Assembly (NCBI RefSeq): GCF_024498135.1
Contig: NZ_JANHOH010000001.1
Coordinates: 1,426,001 to 1,490,000 of the forward strand
Direction: 5' to 3'
Length of the DNA: 64,000 bases
DNA from: Mucilaginibacter aquariorum
Lineage (GTDB): Bacteria; Bacteroidota; Bacteroidia; Sphingobacteriales; Sphingobacteriaceae
Shown here: one piece after another, positions 41,770 through 51,407 of the stretch
Numbering within the stretch: the stretch's first letter is position 1
How the letters are laid out: the number at the start of each line of letters is the position of its first letter
Notes under the pieces: model-generated
The model's database searches: none
What the model was told of the DNA's origin: nothing
Seen by the model: only the letters and a program-made list of their open reading frames with translations
Translations under genes and position numbers: made by a program

Positions 41770-42909
41770 TTAAGCTAATGCCTGTTTCAAATCCTCTAAC
41801 AAGTCTTCAATATCCTCTACACCTACGCTTAGGCGTAACAGGTTATCTACCACACCAGCTTTCTCACGCTCGGTTTTAGGGATAGATCCGTGGGTCATGC
41901 TTACGGGATGATTAATTAACGATTCTACACCGCCCAATGATTCGGCCAGAGCGAATACTTTAAATGATGATGCGATGCGGAAGGTTTCCTGCAGGTCGGC
42001 ACCTTTTAAAACGATAGAGATCATGCCGCCAAAGTCGCGCATTTGCTTTTTGGCTATATCGTGATTCTTTGAATCAGGGAAACCCGGCCAGTAAATTTTT
42101 TCTACACGCGGGTGATCTTTCAAAAATTCGGCAACCTGTCTGCCGTTCTCGCAATGCGCTTTCATACGCAGGTGCAGGGTTTTTATACCGCGTAGCACCA
42201 AAAAGCTATCCATAGGGCCCGGTGTAGCGCCACAGGCATTATAAATGAACCAAAGCCTTTTGTAAAGTTCCTCGTCGTTTAACATCAGTGCACCCATTAC
42301 CACATCGCTGTGGCCGCCAATGTATTTGGTAACCGAGTGCATTACCACATCGGCACCCATATCAATAGGGTTTTGCAGGTATGGCGATGCAAAGGTATTA
42401 TCTACCACAAACAGCAGATTTTTCGCTTTCGTTATTTTACCTACCGCCTCAATATCTACCACCTGCATGGTTGGGTTGGTCGGCGTTTCTATCCAAACCA
42501 ATTTGGTTTTATCGTTCACATATTCGTTGATAATATCGGGGTTCGACAGATCAAGGAAATGGAATTTGATACCATAGTTCGCAAATATCTTAGTAAAGAT
42601 ACGGTACGAACCTCCATAAAGGTCATTACCCGTAATCACCTCATCGCCCGGTGCAAGCAGTTTCATTACCGCATCGGTAGCACCCATACCGCTCGAAAAA
42701 GCCAGTCCGTATTTTGCATTTTCCAATGCTGCCAAACAATCTTCCAGCGCCTTGCGGGTTGGGTTGGTACCGCGCGAGTACTCATAACCTTTATTATCGC
42801 CCGGCGATTTTTGCCAGTAGGTTGATGTCTGGTATATCGGCGTCATAATAGCGCCGGTAGTTGGGTCGGGCTCCTGCCCTGCGTGAATTGCTTTTGTTCC
42901 GAATTTCAT
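41770..42909 (-). CDS. Cystathionine gamma-synthase/lyase-type PLP enzyme
   Basis: 379 residues from the ATG at 42907-42909; the longer open frame upstream lacks family similarity. The fold-type I pattern is clear: [55 protein letters not shown], and the PLP-binding lysine at 195 in [10 protein letters not shown]. The C-terminus has [12 protein letters not shown] and [14 protein letters not shown]. Such enzymes form cystathionine from O-acyl-homoserine or cleave it, in methionine/cysteine metabolism. The exact activity (synthase or lyase) cannot be settled from sequence by eye. It is on the same strand as proS, which precedes it by 79 nt. Confidence 0.92.
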   Translation of the reverse strand: MKFGTKAIHAGQEPDPTTGAIMTPIYQTSTYWQKSPGDNKGYEYSRGTNPTRKALEDCLAALENAKYGLAFSSGMGATDAVMKLLAPGDEVITGNDLYGGSYRIFTKIFANYGIKFHFLDLSNPDIINEYVNDKTKLVWIETPTNPTMQVVDIEAVGKITKAKNLLFVVDNTFASPYLQNPIDMGADVVMHSVTKYIGGHSDVVMGALMLNDEELYKRLWFIYNACGATPGPMDSFLVLRGIKTLHLRMKAHCENGRQVAEFLKDHPRVEKIYWPGFPDSKNHDIAKKQMRDFGGMISIVLKGADLQETFRIASSFKVFALAESLGGVESLINHPVSMTHGSIPKTEREKAGVVDNLLRLSVGVEDIEDLLEDLKQALA

Positions 42910-42924
42910 GGGGTTGGTTTTGTG

Positions 42925-42984
42925 GTGCGGGGAGCTAGGAATTGGCCTAATGAAAACATCGCACCGATAACCCGCACCCCGCAC
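42925..42984. repeat. Short inverted repeat GTGCGGGG / CCCCGCAC
   Basis: Arms at 42925-42932 and 42977-42984, 44 nt apart, lie in the gap between proS and the cystathionine synthase gene. It looks like a remnant of the same class of dispersed palindromes. Confidence 0.35.
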
Positions 42985-42988
42985 TAAA

Positions 42989-44461
42989 TTAATACGCTCG
43001 TGCAAACAGTACTCTCTGCGTAGACGGTTTACCCGTCAAAATACATTTGCCTTCTTCCTGTTTATTATTCAAAGGTATACAACGGATTGTAGCCTTAGTT
43101 TCATCTTTTATTTTTTGTTCAGTTTCGGCGGTGCCATCCCAATGGGCCGATAAAAAGCCCGGTTGCTCATCAAGCATTCGCTTAAACTCGTCGTAGGTAT
43201 CCACTTCGGTCGTATTTTCCTCGCGGAATGTCGCTGCCTTCGCGTAAATATTTGTTTGTATCTCTTCTAACAAAGCTTCGATATGCGCTGCAAGACCTTC
43301 CTGGTTTACCGTTTCTTTGGTTTTGGTATCGCGGCGGGCAAGCTCAACTGTACCGTTTTGCATATCCCTGCTGCCAATAGCAACGCGTAGTGGTACGCCT
43401 TTCAATTCGTACTCGGCAAACTTAGCACCCGGGCGGTGGGTATCGCGTTTATCAAACTTAACAGATATATCTTTTGAACGCAGCTCTTTTGTAAGCGCAT
43501 TAACAAACGTAGTTATGTTCTCCAGTTCTTCGTCGTGTTTGTAAATTGGCACAACCACAACCTGGATAGGCGCCAGTTTTGGTGGCAATACCAGACCGGC
43601 ATCGTCAGAGTGGGCCATTATTAGCGCACCAATTAAACGGGTTGATACCCCCCATGAGGTTGCCCAAACAAAATCCTGTACGTTATCTTTGGTAGTGAAC
43701 TTTACATCAAATGCCTTGGCAAAATTTTGCCCTAAAAAGTGCGATGTACCCGCCTGCAAGGCTTTACCATCCTGCATTAATGCTTCAATGCAATAGGTAT
43801 CTAAAGCACCGGCGAAACGTTCGTTTGGTGTTTTACGGCCTTTTACAACGGGCAATGCCATCCAGTTTTCGGCAAAATCTGCATAAACATTCAGCATTTG
43901 TTCTGTTTCGGCTATGGCTTCGTCGGCTGTTGCGTGGGCGGTATGGCCTTCCTGCCATAAAAATTCGCTGGTACGCAAAAACAAACGGGTACGCATTTCC
44001 CAGCGCATAACGTTGGCCCATTGGTTCACCAAAATAGGCAGATCGCGGTAGCTTTGGATCCATCCGCGGTAGGTATTCCAGATGATAGTTTCTGATGTTG
44101 GGCGGATGATTAATTCTTCTTCTAATTTTGCTTCTTCATCCACAACAATATTCCCGTTTCCATCGTTCTTTAGCCTGTAGTGGGTAACCACGGCACATTC
44201 TTTAGCGAAGCCCTCTACGTGGCTGGCTTCTTTTGAGAAAAAGGATTTTGGTATCAGCAACGGAAAGTAAGCATTTTGGTGCCCTGTTTCTTTAAACATT
44301 TTATCGAGCACAGCCTGTATTTTTTCCCAGATAGAATAACCATATGGTTTAATGATCATGCACCCCCTGACAGGCGAATATTCGGCCATATCAGATTTAA
44401 TTATTAAGTCGTTAAACCATTGCGAGTAATCTTCGTCTTTACTAATAACACCTTTGCTCAT
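42989..44461 (-). CDS. proS: Prolyl-tRNA synthetase
   Basis: 490 residues from the ATG at 44459-44461; the open frame extends further upstream, but family similarity begins with [20 protein letters not shown], so that longer form is rejected. Class II synthetase motifs are seen: [27 protein letters not shown] (motif 2 region), [20 protein letters not shown], and the anticodon-binding domain with [10 protein letters not shown]. Attaches proline to tRNA in the cytoplasm. It is of the shorter (archaeal/eukaryotic-type) class common in Bacteroidota, with no editing insertion. A TAAATTTG box lies 52 nt upstream. Confidence 0.97.
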   Translation of the reverse strand: MSKGVISKDEDYSQWFNDLIIKSDMAEYSPVRGCMIIKPYGYSIWEKIQAVLDKMFKETGHQNAYFPLLIPKSFFSKEASHVEGFAKECAVVTHYRLKNDGNGNIVVDEEAKLEEELIIRPTSETIIWNTYRGWIQSYRDLPILVNQWANVMRWEMRTRLFLRTSEFLWQEGHTAHATADEAIAETEQMLNVYADFAENWMALPVVKGRKTPNERFAGALDTYCIEALMQDGKALQAGTSHFLGQNFAKAFDVKFTTKDNVQDFVWATSWGVSTRLIGALIMAHSDDAGLVLPPKLAPIQVVVVPIYKHDEELENITTFVNALTKELRSKDISVKFDKRDTHRPGAKFAEYELKGVPLRVAIGSRDMQNGTVELARRDTKTKETVNQEGLAAHIEALLEEIQTNIYAKAATFREENTTEVDTYDEFKRMLDEQPGFLSAHWDGTAETEQKIKDETKATIRCIPLNNKQEEGKCILTGKPSTQRVLFARAY

Positions 44462-44512
44462 ATATTGATTTTTGGAATAGAAATTGACTTTGTTATTAAA
44501 ATTAATAACGCC

Positions 44513-44520
44513 CAAATTTA
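44513..44520 (-). promoter_or_regulatory. -7 box TAAATTTG ahead of proS
   Basis: The minus strand reads TAAATTTG here, an exact TAnnTTTG, about 52 nt before the proS start. No clear -33 element. It also lies inside an AT-rich stretch shared with the divergent lipoprotein gene. Confidence 0.4.
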
Positions 44521-44567
44521 TAAATTTATACGTTTATTTGACCTTAGAACTTTACATCCTTACAAAA

Positions 44568-45407
44568 ATGAAAAGGAACCTTATTAAAGGAATGATTTTG
44601 ATCAGTGCTATAGCGCTGAGTTCCTGCTCCGTTAACAAAACCGCATCCACCTCAAAGAACGACGATGACGTGTATTTCTCGCACGCGACCGCGGCCGAAG
44701 AGCCTGTGTACATTACCCGAAATGATGAATACGACCAGGATGGCGGCAACGACCAATATGATGACGAAGACAATTATTTTTACTATGATGATTATGCATC
44801 CCGCATAAATCGCTTCGGTTATTATTCCCCTTTCGGATATTATGACAATTTTTATTCGCCTTACGGCTACGGCGGCTGGAATATGGGCCTGGGCTTTGGT
44901 TACGGTGGCTACGGTTATGGCGGCTTCGGCTGGAATATTGGACTTGGTTATGGCTACGGCGGTTATGGATGGGGCTCGCCGTGGGGTTATGGCTTTGGCT
45001 ATTCGCCATGGGGTTACTCACCATACTCTTTCTGGGGTATTGGTTATGGATATGGCTATGGTGGTAACTATTGGGGTGGCTACTCGGCATATCGCAACAA
45101 CCCGCGTCCTTATAGAGGCAATGGCAGCCCGGGCAGCACCGCATTTGGTAACCGCCCACGTACAGCTTATGGCAACAACAATGGCATAGGCTACATTCCA
45201 AACCGGGGTTCGCGCCCTGCAAACGGTAGTGCGGGCAGGCCGGCTTATGGTGATACTCGTGCAACACGTGGTGTACGTACCGATAGGCCAACTTATCAGC
45301 CAAGTGAACGTTCTTCTATGCCGGCACCATCAAGTAGTGGTGGCTCAAGAGGCGGCGGCGGTTCAAGTGGTGGTGGCGGCGGTGGCGGCAGGCCGGTAAG
45401 GAACTAA
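44568..45407 (+). CDS. Gly/Tyr/Trp-rich lipoprotein
   Basis: 279 residues from ATG at 44568; the upstream part of the open frame has no signal, whereas MKRNLIKGMILISAIALSSCS here is a lipoprotein signal (Cys20). The middle (about 95-200) is a low-complexity run of Gly, Tyr, Trp and Phe (GFGYGGYGYGGFGW type), followed by a Pro/Arg/Ser/Gly-rich tail. Such sequences occur in surface-exposed or self-associating proteins; no enzyme motif. It is followed after 20 nt by the FadL-like gene, so they may be co-expressed. Function unknown. Confidence 0.75.
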   Translation: MKRNLIKGMILISAIALSSCSVNKTASTSKNDDDVYFSHATAAEEPVYITRNDEYDQDGGNDQYDDEDNYFYYDDYASRINRFGYYSPFGYYDNFYSPYGYGGWNMGLGFGYGGYGYGGFGWNIGLGYGYGGYGWGSPWGYGFGYSPWGYSPYSFWGIGYGYGYGGNYWGGYSAYRNNPRPYRGNGSPGSTAFGNRPRTAYGNNNGIGYIPNRGSRPANGSAGRPAYGDTRATRGVRTDRPTYQPSERSSMPAPSSSGGSRGGGGSSGGGGGGGRPVRN

Positions 45408-45427
45408 TTTTAACATACCTAAAGTTT

Positions 45428-46927
45428 ATGAAAATTAAATATATACTAAGTGTAATTGCTATAGTAGCACTTACCCAAAATAGTTTTGCTCAGTATTCGC
45501 AAGATGCCATCCGGTTCTCGCAAACTACAAACGGATCTACCTCGCGTATAAAAGCGGTTGGTAATGCCGGTACTGCAGTTGGCGGCGACTTAAGCAACGT
45601 TAGTGGCAACCCCGCTGGTTTGGGCTTTTTTACCCGGTCGGAGTTTAGCATTACACCCGAGTTTGATGGTTCAAAATCTAAATCTACCTACTTTGGGCAA
45701 GCCAACTCAGCTTCCCGTAACACCGTTAATTTAAATAATGCAGCCCTTGTTATTTACAACCAGCTAAGTAAACCAGCCGGTGCCGATAAAAATAAAGGTT
45801 GGTTAAGCGTTAACTATGGCGTTGGTTTTAGCCGCACAAACGATTTTAACCAAAACATTCATTACGGTGGTACAAATAGTACTAACTCTATCAACAATTA
45901 TTATGCAGGGCAAGCTAATCAATTTGGTATTGATCAAGGTACGTTAGCAGGTTGGGCTTATGATCATCAACTGATAGATCTGTATGAGCTTACCCCTACT
46001 ACATCCGAGTATAGGGCTAATAACGTAAGCGCAAATCCACCGAGCCCAATTTCAACTGCCCAGGAAGCATTTATTAACCGCAGGGGAAGTCAATCATCTG
46101 TCGATTTTTCTATCGGCGGTAATTACAGCAACAAGCTTTATTTGGGTTTAGGCCTTAGTTTTACCGATATTGATTATACATCTTTTAGTACGTTTTACGA
46201 AGATGGCACTGTATCTGTACTGGAAAACAACCTACCTGTAAAGCGTGATTATAGCTCGGCATATTCACAGAACCAAAGAACAACCGGTACCGGGTTTACC
46301 GCAAAGCTTGGTGTTATTTATAAACCTACCGAAGCAGTACGTTTAGGTGCGGTATTCACCTCCCCTACATTTTATAATATAGACGATGCTTATAATGAAG
46401 GGCTTGCTTCAAAAATAGGAAACAATTCTACAACCAGCAACCAATCTGACGATTACACACTGAACTATAATTTACGTACACCGCTAAAATTAGCGGGTGG
46501 CGCGTCGGTATTTATTAAGCATTTTGGTTTTATTACCGGCGATGTTGAGTATGTTGATTACAGCACAGCGCACCTAAGCAGCAACCCCGATTATAATGCC
46601 GATAGAATTGATAACCCGGATATTAAATCTTTATATAAATCAACCGTTAACGCGCACATTGGTGCCGAGGCCCGGTTAACCAACTTCTTCTTACTTCGTG
46701 GTGGTTACGGTATACAAGGCAATGCCCGTAAAGAAAACGGCAGCGATATTAAAACCGTGAGTGGCGGTGTTGGCCTGCGTTTTGGCAGCTATTACGTAGA
46801 TGCTACTTACGCGCACTCTTCCGGCAACCAAAATGTATTCCCTTATGATGTTGGCACCGCAAGCCCATCTGCTATGTTAAGGAACAGCAATAACAACGGT
46901 TACTTAACTTTGGGATACCGGTTTTAA
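45428..46927 (+). CDS. OmpP1/FadL/TodX-family outer membrane transport protein
   Basis: 499 residues, signal peptide ending near FAQYS. Mature N-terminus has RFSQTTNGSTSRIKAVGNAG and LSNVSGNPAGLGFF, the FadL hatch-like NPA motif. The rest is a strand-rich barrel with the final aromatic strand YLTLGYRF. FadL-type porins transport hydrophobic substrates across the outer membrane. A terminator hairpin follows at 46981-47007. It is 20 nt after the Gly-rich lipoprotein, likely one unit. Confidence 0.88.
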   Translation: MKIKYILSVIAIVALTQNSFAQYSQDAIRFSQTTNGSTSRIKAVGNAGTAVGGDLSNVSGNPAGLGFFTRSEFSITPEFDGSKSKSTYFGQANSASRNTVNLNNAALVIYNQLSKPAGADKNKGWLSVNYGVGFSRTNDFNQNIHYGGTNSTNSINNYYAGQANQFGIDQGTLAGWAYDHQLIDLYELTPTTSEYRANNVSANPPSPISTAQEAFINRRGSQSSVDFSIGGNYSNKLYLGLGLSFTDIDYTSFSTFYEDGTVSVLENNLPVKRDYSSAYSQNQRTTGTGFTAKLGVIYKPTEAVRLGAVFTSPTFYNIDDAYNEGLASKIGNNSTTSNQSDDYTLNYNLRTPLKLAGGASVFIKHFGFITGDVEYVDYSTAHLSSNPDYNADRIDNPDIKSLYKSTVNAHIGAEARLTNFFLLRGGYGIQGNARKENGSDIKTVSGGVGLRFGSYYVDATYAHSSGNQNVFPYDVGTASPSAMLRNSNNNGYLTLGYRF

Positions 46928-46980
46928 TACGATTTGAGATATTAGATGTGAGATTTGAGACAGAATCCTACAGCAATAAT

Positions 46981-47007
46981 AAAGGGATGAGTAAAACTCA
47001 TCCCTTT
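46981..47007 (+). terminator. Rho-independent terminator after the FadL-like gene
   Basis: AAAGGGATGAG (46981-46991) and CTCATCCCTTT (46997-47007) form an 11 bp stem with a TAAAA loop, followed by TTC. It can also serve the convergent dps gene, since the stem ends with A/T pairs on both strands. Confidence 0.8.
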
Positions 47008-47058
47008 TTCAGTTACAATATCTTTTATCCTTATCTTTTCGTCCTTCGTCCAAAGAGA

Positions 47059-47538
47059 TTAGTCTTCGTTCACAAACGAACGCAGCATCCAGGTGTTCTT
47101 TTCTTTGAACTGCATAAAGCGGTTCACCATATCGTTGGTACCATCATCTCCGGCATCAGCGGTAATGTCTAGTAACTGGCGTTCCATTTCAATAAGGGTA
47201 GCCATATCTTCAATCAGCGCCCGCACCATATCGGTATCTTTCATACCAATGGTATTAACTTCCTTTAGGCTTGATGTGGTGATATAATCGTTAAATGTGC
47301 TATATGGTGGTTTACCCAGGGTAAGGATACGTTCGGCAAGTTCATCAATAGTCGTAAGGGCTTCGGTATATAACTCCTCAAATTTAACGTGCAGGGTAAA
47401 AAAGCTTTTCCCCTTAACATTCCAGTGGCAGCCACGTAATTTTTGGTAATGGATATGATAGTTTGCCAGCAGGTCGTTCAGGTGGTCAACTACGGGTTTT
47501 ACTTTAACTTCTTCTAAGCTTATTTTTTCAGCGTCCAT
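47059..47538 (-). CDS. dps: Dps-family ferritin-like DNA-binding protein
   Basis: 159 residues from the ATG at 47536-47538; the upstream extension of the open frame is not family-like. Ferroxidase residues are in the expected spacing: GCHWNVKG, FFTLHVKFEELY and LTTIDELAERI with the His, Asp and Glu ligands. Dps assembles into a 12-mer that stores iron and protects DNA under stress. A TAACTTTG box on the minus strand lies at 47589-47596, about 50 nt upstream, suggesting its own promoter. Confidence 0.95.
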   Translation of the reverse strand: MDAEKISLEEVKVKPVVDHLNDLLANYHIHYQKLRGCHWNVKGKSFFTLHVKFEELYTEALTTIDELAERILTLGKPPYSTFNDYITTSSLKEVNTIGMKDTDMVRALIEDMATLIEMERQLLDITADAGDDGTNDMVNRFMQFKEKNTWMLRSFVNED

Positions 47539-47588
47539 GATAATAGTTTTTTTGTTGTGATAACACCCTTTGGGTAGGGATTGTTTAT

Positions 47589-47596
47589 CAAAGTTA
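47589..47596 (-). promoter_or_regulatory. -7 box TAACTTTG ahead of dps
   Basis: The minus strand reads TAACTTTG, an exact TAnnTTTG, 50 nt before the dps start. No clear -33 TTTG at 19-20 nt. Confidence 0.5.
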
Positions 47597-47633
47597 ACAG
47601 GTTTTAATATAAATAGCCATATTTGCACACTTA

Positions 47634-48395
47634 ATGACAATGCTACAACCATTCATTTCCCAAACCCTAAACGGCACCATATGGCGGCTGCAAATTGATG
47701 GGGAAACAGGTATAATGGCCATCGAGATCCGCAACGAAACGGATAAGCAAACCAGCTTTGCATCGCTTAATATATTAACCGGCCAAACATATTTCACTGC
47801 CCTTACCCTACCCGAACGCTGGCTTACCGGTATTGAAGCTATTTACAAGGGCATAATGCTTTTGCATTATTACAAGCACGAAAGCGGCCCCGAGCACAAA
47901 TCCATAATAGCCATTAATGCCATAACATCGGCAGAGCTTTGGAGCAACTACAGCCTGGCTTTTGACCACCTGTCAATTAATGGCCCGGTGGTGTACAATA
48001 CCAATATACAACCCAAAAAGTTATTTGTTGTTGATGTGCTTACCGGCCAAACATTAAGGCCTTATGATGCGGGCACGGATAAACCTTTGGAGAATGATAT
48101 AGTCATACCTGAGATGACACCCGTAAACCAAATGGTTCCCGGTATTTTGCCCGATGAACCCTACGGAAATATGGTGCATTATCTAAACCATAATAGTTAC
48201 AGAATTGTATCTTTGCACACTTTAAAAAATGGGGCTTTACAACAGCATCTTTATATTATAAATAATAATGATGTTGTATACCACGATTTATTGAACCAGG
48301 ATATACAAAAATTACAACCCGAGGCGTTTGTATTACATAAAAACGCACTAATTTATATAAAAAACAAGGCCGAAATAAAGGTTTTAAAACTATAA
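47634..48395 (+). CDS. DUF4905 protein
   Basis: 253 residues. Beta-rich with repeated short strand pairs (GTIWRLQIDGETGIMAIEI, SLNILTGQTYFTALTL, KSIIAINAITSAELWS), looking like a degenerate propeller, the pattern of DUF4905 proteins in Bacteroidota. No signal peptide. No enzyme residues; function unknown. It starts divergent to dps with overlapping promoter space and is followed 21 nt later by a LysM gene. ATG at 47634 could also be the second Met (47640). Confidence 0.7.
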   Translation: MTMLQPFISQTLNGTIWRLQIDGETGIMAIEIRNETDKQTSFASLNILTGQTYFTALTLPERWLTGIEAIYKGIMLLHYYKHESGPEHKSIIAINAITSAELWSNYSLAFDHLSINGPVVYNTNIQPKKLFVVDVLTGQTLRPYDAGTDKPLENDIVIPEMTPVNQMVPGILPDEPYGNMVHYLNHNSYRIVSLHTLKNGALQQHLYIINNNDVVYHDLLNQDIQKLQPEAFVLHKNALIYIKNKAEIKVLKL

Positions 48396-48416
48396 ATTAC
48401 TGAATAAGAATTTATT

Positions 48417-49427
48417 ATGAAATTTAAAATACTACTATTAACCTCCGTTTTGCTTACCATTTCTTCTGCCATATTTGCATCGGCATTGCCCGATTCTATA
48501 GGTGTTGAAAACCTGAACGGCAAAAAGGTGATCCTCCATAAACTCGATCCTAAAGATAATTACTACTCACTGGGCCGTAAATACGGCGTTAGCCCAAAGG
48601 TTATCCAAAAGTTTAATAATAACGCCAGTATGCAAATTGGCCAAATTATTAAAGTACCTACCGAAAGGTCAATAGTGGAAACGGTTAAGCCAACTCCTGC
48701 AGTGCAGCAACCGGTAACACAACCACAAACTAAACCTACCGAGCAGGCTGCGGTTAAAACACAACCCCAAACCAAACCTGCCGAACAAGCACCTATTAAA
48801 ACACAGCCACCTGTAGTAACGCAACAGCAGCCGGTTCAGAACAAGGACCAGAAGCCTGCGCAAACACCTGCAGCAACTGCCACTTCACAACAATACAAGG
48901 TATCGGCACACGAAACGCTGTATGCTATTGCCAAACGCTTTAATACTACCGTTGAAGCTATTACCGCGTTAAATAATTTAAAGTCGACCAGTTTAACGCC
49001 GGGTCAGGTTTTACTGGTGCCTAATGGTGTTGCACCTGCACCTATTGAAGCAGCACCTACTGATACCATGCAACGCGACTCTACCTACGTTGCTGCCGCG
49101 GATAGCATAGCTAACCACAAAGCAGGGGCAAACAAATACGGTTTATTCGAGAAAAACGAAAAAGGTGTGGCCACCTGGATAGATGATGCCAGCCTTGACC
49201 CTAATAAGAAACTTATTTTGCACCGTACAGCCCCAATAGGCACAGTTATGCGTATAACTAACCCTATGAATAACCGCACCACCTTTGCTAAGGTAGTTGG
49301 CCGCTTTACCGATAGCGAGTCGACCAAGGATGCTATAATTGTGATGACCAAAAATGTTGCTGAAGCATTGGGCGCACTCGACAAACGTTTTCATGTAAAT
49401 ATCAGCTACGGTACCCCTAATGAATAA
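48417..49427 (+). CDS. Exported protein with two LysM domains and a C-terminal RlpA-like domain
   Basis: 336 residues, signal peptide (MKFKILLLTSVLLTISSAIFASA). LysM domains at about 42-82 (YYSLGRKYGVSPKVIQKFNN) and 160-203 (YKVSAHETLYAIAKRFNTT) bind peptidoglycan. Between them is a Gln/Pro/Thr-rich linker with repeated QTKPTEQ/QTKPAEQ units. The C-terminal 80 residues (GTVMRITNPMNNRTTFAKVV) resemble the RlpA double-psi barrel. Overlaps udk by 8 nt. Confidence 0.85.
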   Translation: MKFKILLLTSVLLTISSAIFASALPDSIGVENLNGKKVILHKLDPKDNYYSLGRKYGVSPKVIQKFNNNASMQIGQIIKVPTERSIVETVKPTPAVQQPVTQPQTKPTEQAAVKTQPQTKPAEQAPIKTQPPVVTQQQPVQNKDQKPAQTPAATATSQQYKVSAHETLYAIAKRFNTTVEAITALNNLKSTSLTPGQVLLVPNGVAPAPIEAAPTDTMQRDSTYVAAADSIANHKAGANKYGLFEKNEKGVATWIDDASLDPNKKLILHRTAPIGTVMRITNPMNNRTTFAKVVGRFTDSESTKDAIIVMTKNVAEALGALDKRFHVNISYGTPNE

Positions 49428-50058
49428 ACCTTACGTAATTGGCGTTGCCGGTGGCAGCGGATCTGGCAAAACCTTCTTTTTAAAATGCTTTTTAGAACAC
49501 TTCAGTGCCGACGAGGTGTGTTTGGTATCGCAGGATGACTATTACTTCCCGGTGGCGCATAACATGACCAAGGAGGAGAATAAGGAGTATAACTTCGACC
49601 TGCCATCAACAATAGATCACGACCACTTTGAGAGCGATATTTTCAAGCTACTGAATAATGAAAGTTTTGTAAAGCAGGAATACACTTTTAACAACTCCAG
49701 TGCAGTCCCCAAAATGCTGGAGATAAAACCTGCTCCTATCATAATTGTAGAAGGTTTATTCATCATGCACTTCGGCAAAATTAAGGATGTGCTGGATATG
49801 ACCATCTTTATCGAGGCCGACGAAGACATCGCCCTGCAACGCCGCCTTAAACGCGACCTGGAAGAACGCGGCTACTCAAACGACGATGCGTACTATAAAT
49901 GGGTAAACCATGTTGTACCGGCCTATAAAGAGTATTTATTGCCCTACCGCAACCAGGCAGATAAGATCATTGAGAACAACACCCATGTTGCAGATGATAT
50001 TATTAAAGTAACAGGAGAAATTTCGAGAGAGTTGCGGGAAAAGGTTTTCGGCGAATAA
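49420..50058 (+). CDS. udk: Uridine kinase family protein
   Basis: 212 residues. Walker A GGSGSGKT at 11-18, DDYYFP in the nucleoside-binding region, DLPSTIDHDHFE, and IIIVEGLFIMH as the Walker B-type strand, then RRLKRDLEERGYS lid-type arginines. Phosphorylates uridine/cytidine in pyrimidine salvage. ATG at 49420 lies inside the LysM gene end (8 nt overlap), so expression may be coupled. Confidence 0.9.
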   Translation: MNKPYVIGVAGGSGSGKTFFLKCFLEHFSADEVCLVSQDDYYFPVAHNMTKEENKEYNFDLPSTIDHDHFESDIFKLLNNESFVKQEYTFNNSSAVPKMLEIKPAPIIIVEGLFIMHFGKIKDVLDMTIFIEADEDIALQRRLKRDLEERGYSNDDAYYKWVNHVVPAYKEYLLPYRNQADKIIENNTHVADDIIKVTGEISRELREKVFGE

Positions 50059-50070
50059 TTATAACTGCTA

Positions 50071-51285
50071 TCAATTTAAAACAGTAGTTGGCGTTGTTTC
50101 TTTGATAAATATAAGGGCATCAAAATCAATTCCTGGCCGCATGGGTAAGCGTCTCATGTTACCCAGGTTAGCAAACAGGTTGGTAATATAATTACTTTTA
50201 TTATATAAAGGGCCTGTTGCTTTATCAAGATTAATAAAAAATGCCGGGACTTTTGCTTGTGCAAACAACGCGGAAAAAGATGCCGGCTGCGCCTCAAATC
50301 TATCGGCTACAAATTTGTCATCGTCCAGTACATTCACACTGCCTTTAAACGTGTCGAATCCAACTACATAGTACTGTTTTTTATATTTTTGGCGTACATA
50401 ATAGCCCATGCCTTTACATTGCGCCATCGTGGTGTCTTTAGCCAGATGTACATTGTGCCCCCAAATAATCGTTTTCAGCTTATTTCCCTGCTGAAACTCT
50501 GCCAGATTTTGAGCCATAAACTCGTCGCGCGCCAATGGATTAGATAATAGCGTGCCTTGGTATAACAACGAAATACGTTTTTTAAATTCGGCGGAGAAGT
50601 TGGCTACAGAGCCGCCTTTGGCTTCCACCTCGTTATTTAAATAAGCAAGAGTGGCCCTTTCCTCATCAGATAGCTCGTATATATTATTTACTTCGGGCGT
50701 ATTTAATCTTTTTAGCACCGGGATGGCAGCTTTTCCCCTAATGTACACATCCGGATGCTGATGTAAATAGTTTAAGCAATATACAGCGGATGAATCGTTA
50801 TCGACCTTGAAGAAATCGTTGTCGAAGCCGAAAAGGATAACCTTCTCTTTAACCATGTGACTATCGTTATATACCTTGATAGATTGAAAAAGGTCGAACA
50901 TTTCCTTTGTGTTAAACAATCGCAAATCGACCATAAGATTTTTCAGATCACCTTTGCCAGTTTGCAAATAGTTGTTTATGGCGGCCATTTTAGTATAGCC
51001 AAATTCAAATCCTATAGATTTATAACCAGCATTGGCGATAAGATACTGAACAATATGGTTCTTCTCAACCGAAAACTCATGTGTGCCATGGGAAGCCTCA
51101 CCTAAGCCCAGAATAGCATTTCCTTTTAATTGATCTACTAAATAACGTAAGTACTTATCATCGTTATTAATTGATAACGCATGGTCATTAACCCAGCTTA
51201 GAGATGCTTGCTGAGCAACAGCGTTAACAAAACAAAAAGTGGTAAGTGCAAGGCTTAGTAAAATTCTTTTGGGCGCATTCGGCAT
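50071..51285 (-). CDS. Erythromycin esterase-like exported protein
   Basis: 404 residues with a signal peptide (RILLSLALTTFCFVNAVAQQ). The family motif GLGEASHGTHEF and SIGFEFGYTKMAAINNYLQTG are visible, with LFGFDNDFF and the later IIWGHNVHLAKD pattern. Erythromycin-esterase-like enzymes of this family include lactone hydrolases and many of unknown substrate, so drug resistance cannot be claimed. Convergent with udk, 12 nt apart. The promoter region carries a framed inverted repeat (see 51284-51370). Confidence 0.85.
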   Translation of the reverse strand: MPNAPKRILLSLALTTFCFVNAVAQQASLSWVNDHALSINNDDKYLRYLVDQLKGNAILGLGEASHGTHEFSVEKNHIVQYLIANAGYKSIGFEFGYTKMAAINNYLQTGKGDLKNLMVDLRLFNTKEMFDLFQSIKVYNDSHMVKEKVILFGFDNDFFKVDNDSSAVYCLNYLHQHPDVYIRGKAAIPVLKRLNTPEVNNIYELSDEERATLAYLNNEVEAKGGSVANFSAEFKKRISLLYQGTLLSNPLARDEFMAQNLAEFQQGNKLKTIIWGHNVHLAKDTTMAQCKGMGYYVRQKYKKQYYVVGFDTFKGSVNVLDDDKFVADRFEAQPASFSALFAQAKVPAFFINLDKATGPLYNKSNYITNLFANLGNMRRLPMRPGIDFDALIFIKETTPTTVLN

Positions 51286-51370
51286 AATTCAGAATAATAA
51301 ATTGAATAATCAAATATATTACTTTTTTATTCCGAAAAAATAAAATTAACAAAATTATATTCTGAATTAT
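51284..51370. promoter_or_regulatory. 13 nt inverted repeats framing the esterase promoter
   Basis: ATAATTCAGAATA (51284-51296) overlaps the start codon and TATTCTGAATTAT (51358-51370) lies upstream; the arms are perfectly complementary. The 61 nt between holds a minus-strand TATATTTG box (51311-51318), an exact TAnnTTTG. This could be a paired operator for looping or a long hairpin. Confidence 0.5.
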
Positions 51371-51407
51371 TTACAAGTAAAATTGATGTAGTATTTTGGA
51401 GGGACTA

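Noticed and set aside
42310..42825. A 171-residue plus-strand frame over the PLP enzyme gene
   Set aside because: Antisense shadow of a strongly conserved gene.
42989..44515. Longer proS start at 44515
   Set aside because: The first 18 residues of the long form do not match the family, and a promoter box TAAATTTG overlaps them.
44713..45303. A 196-residue open frame on the minus strand opposite the Gly-rich lipoprotein
   Set aside because: It is the shadow of a low-complexity GC-rich coding region; its Cys/His-rich translation has no start context and no family features.
50071..51285. Calling the erythromycin-esterase-like gene an antibiotic resistance gene
   Set aside because: The family is broad and mostly of unknown substrate; sequence alone does not support resistance.
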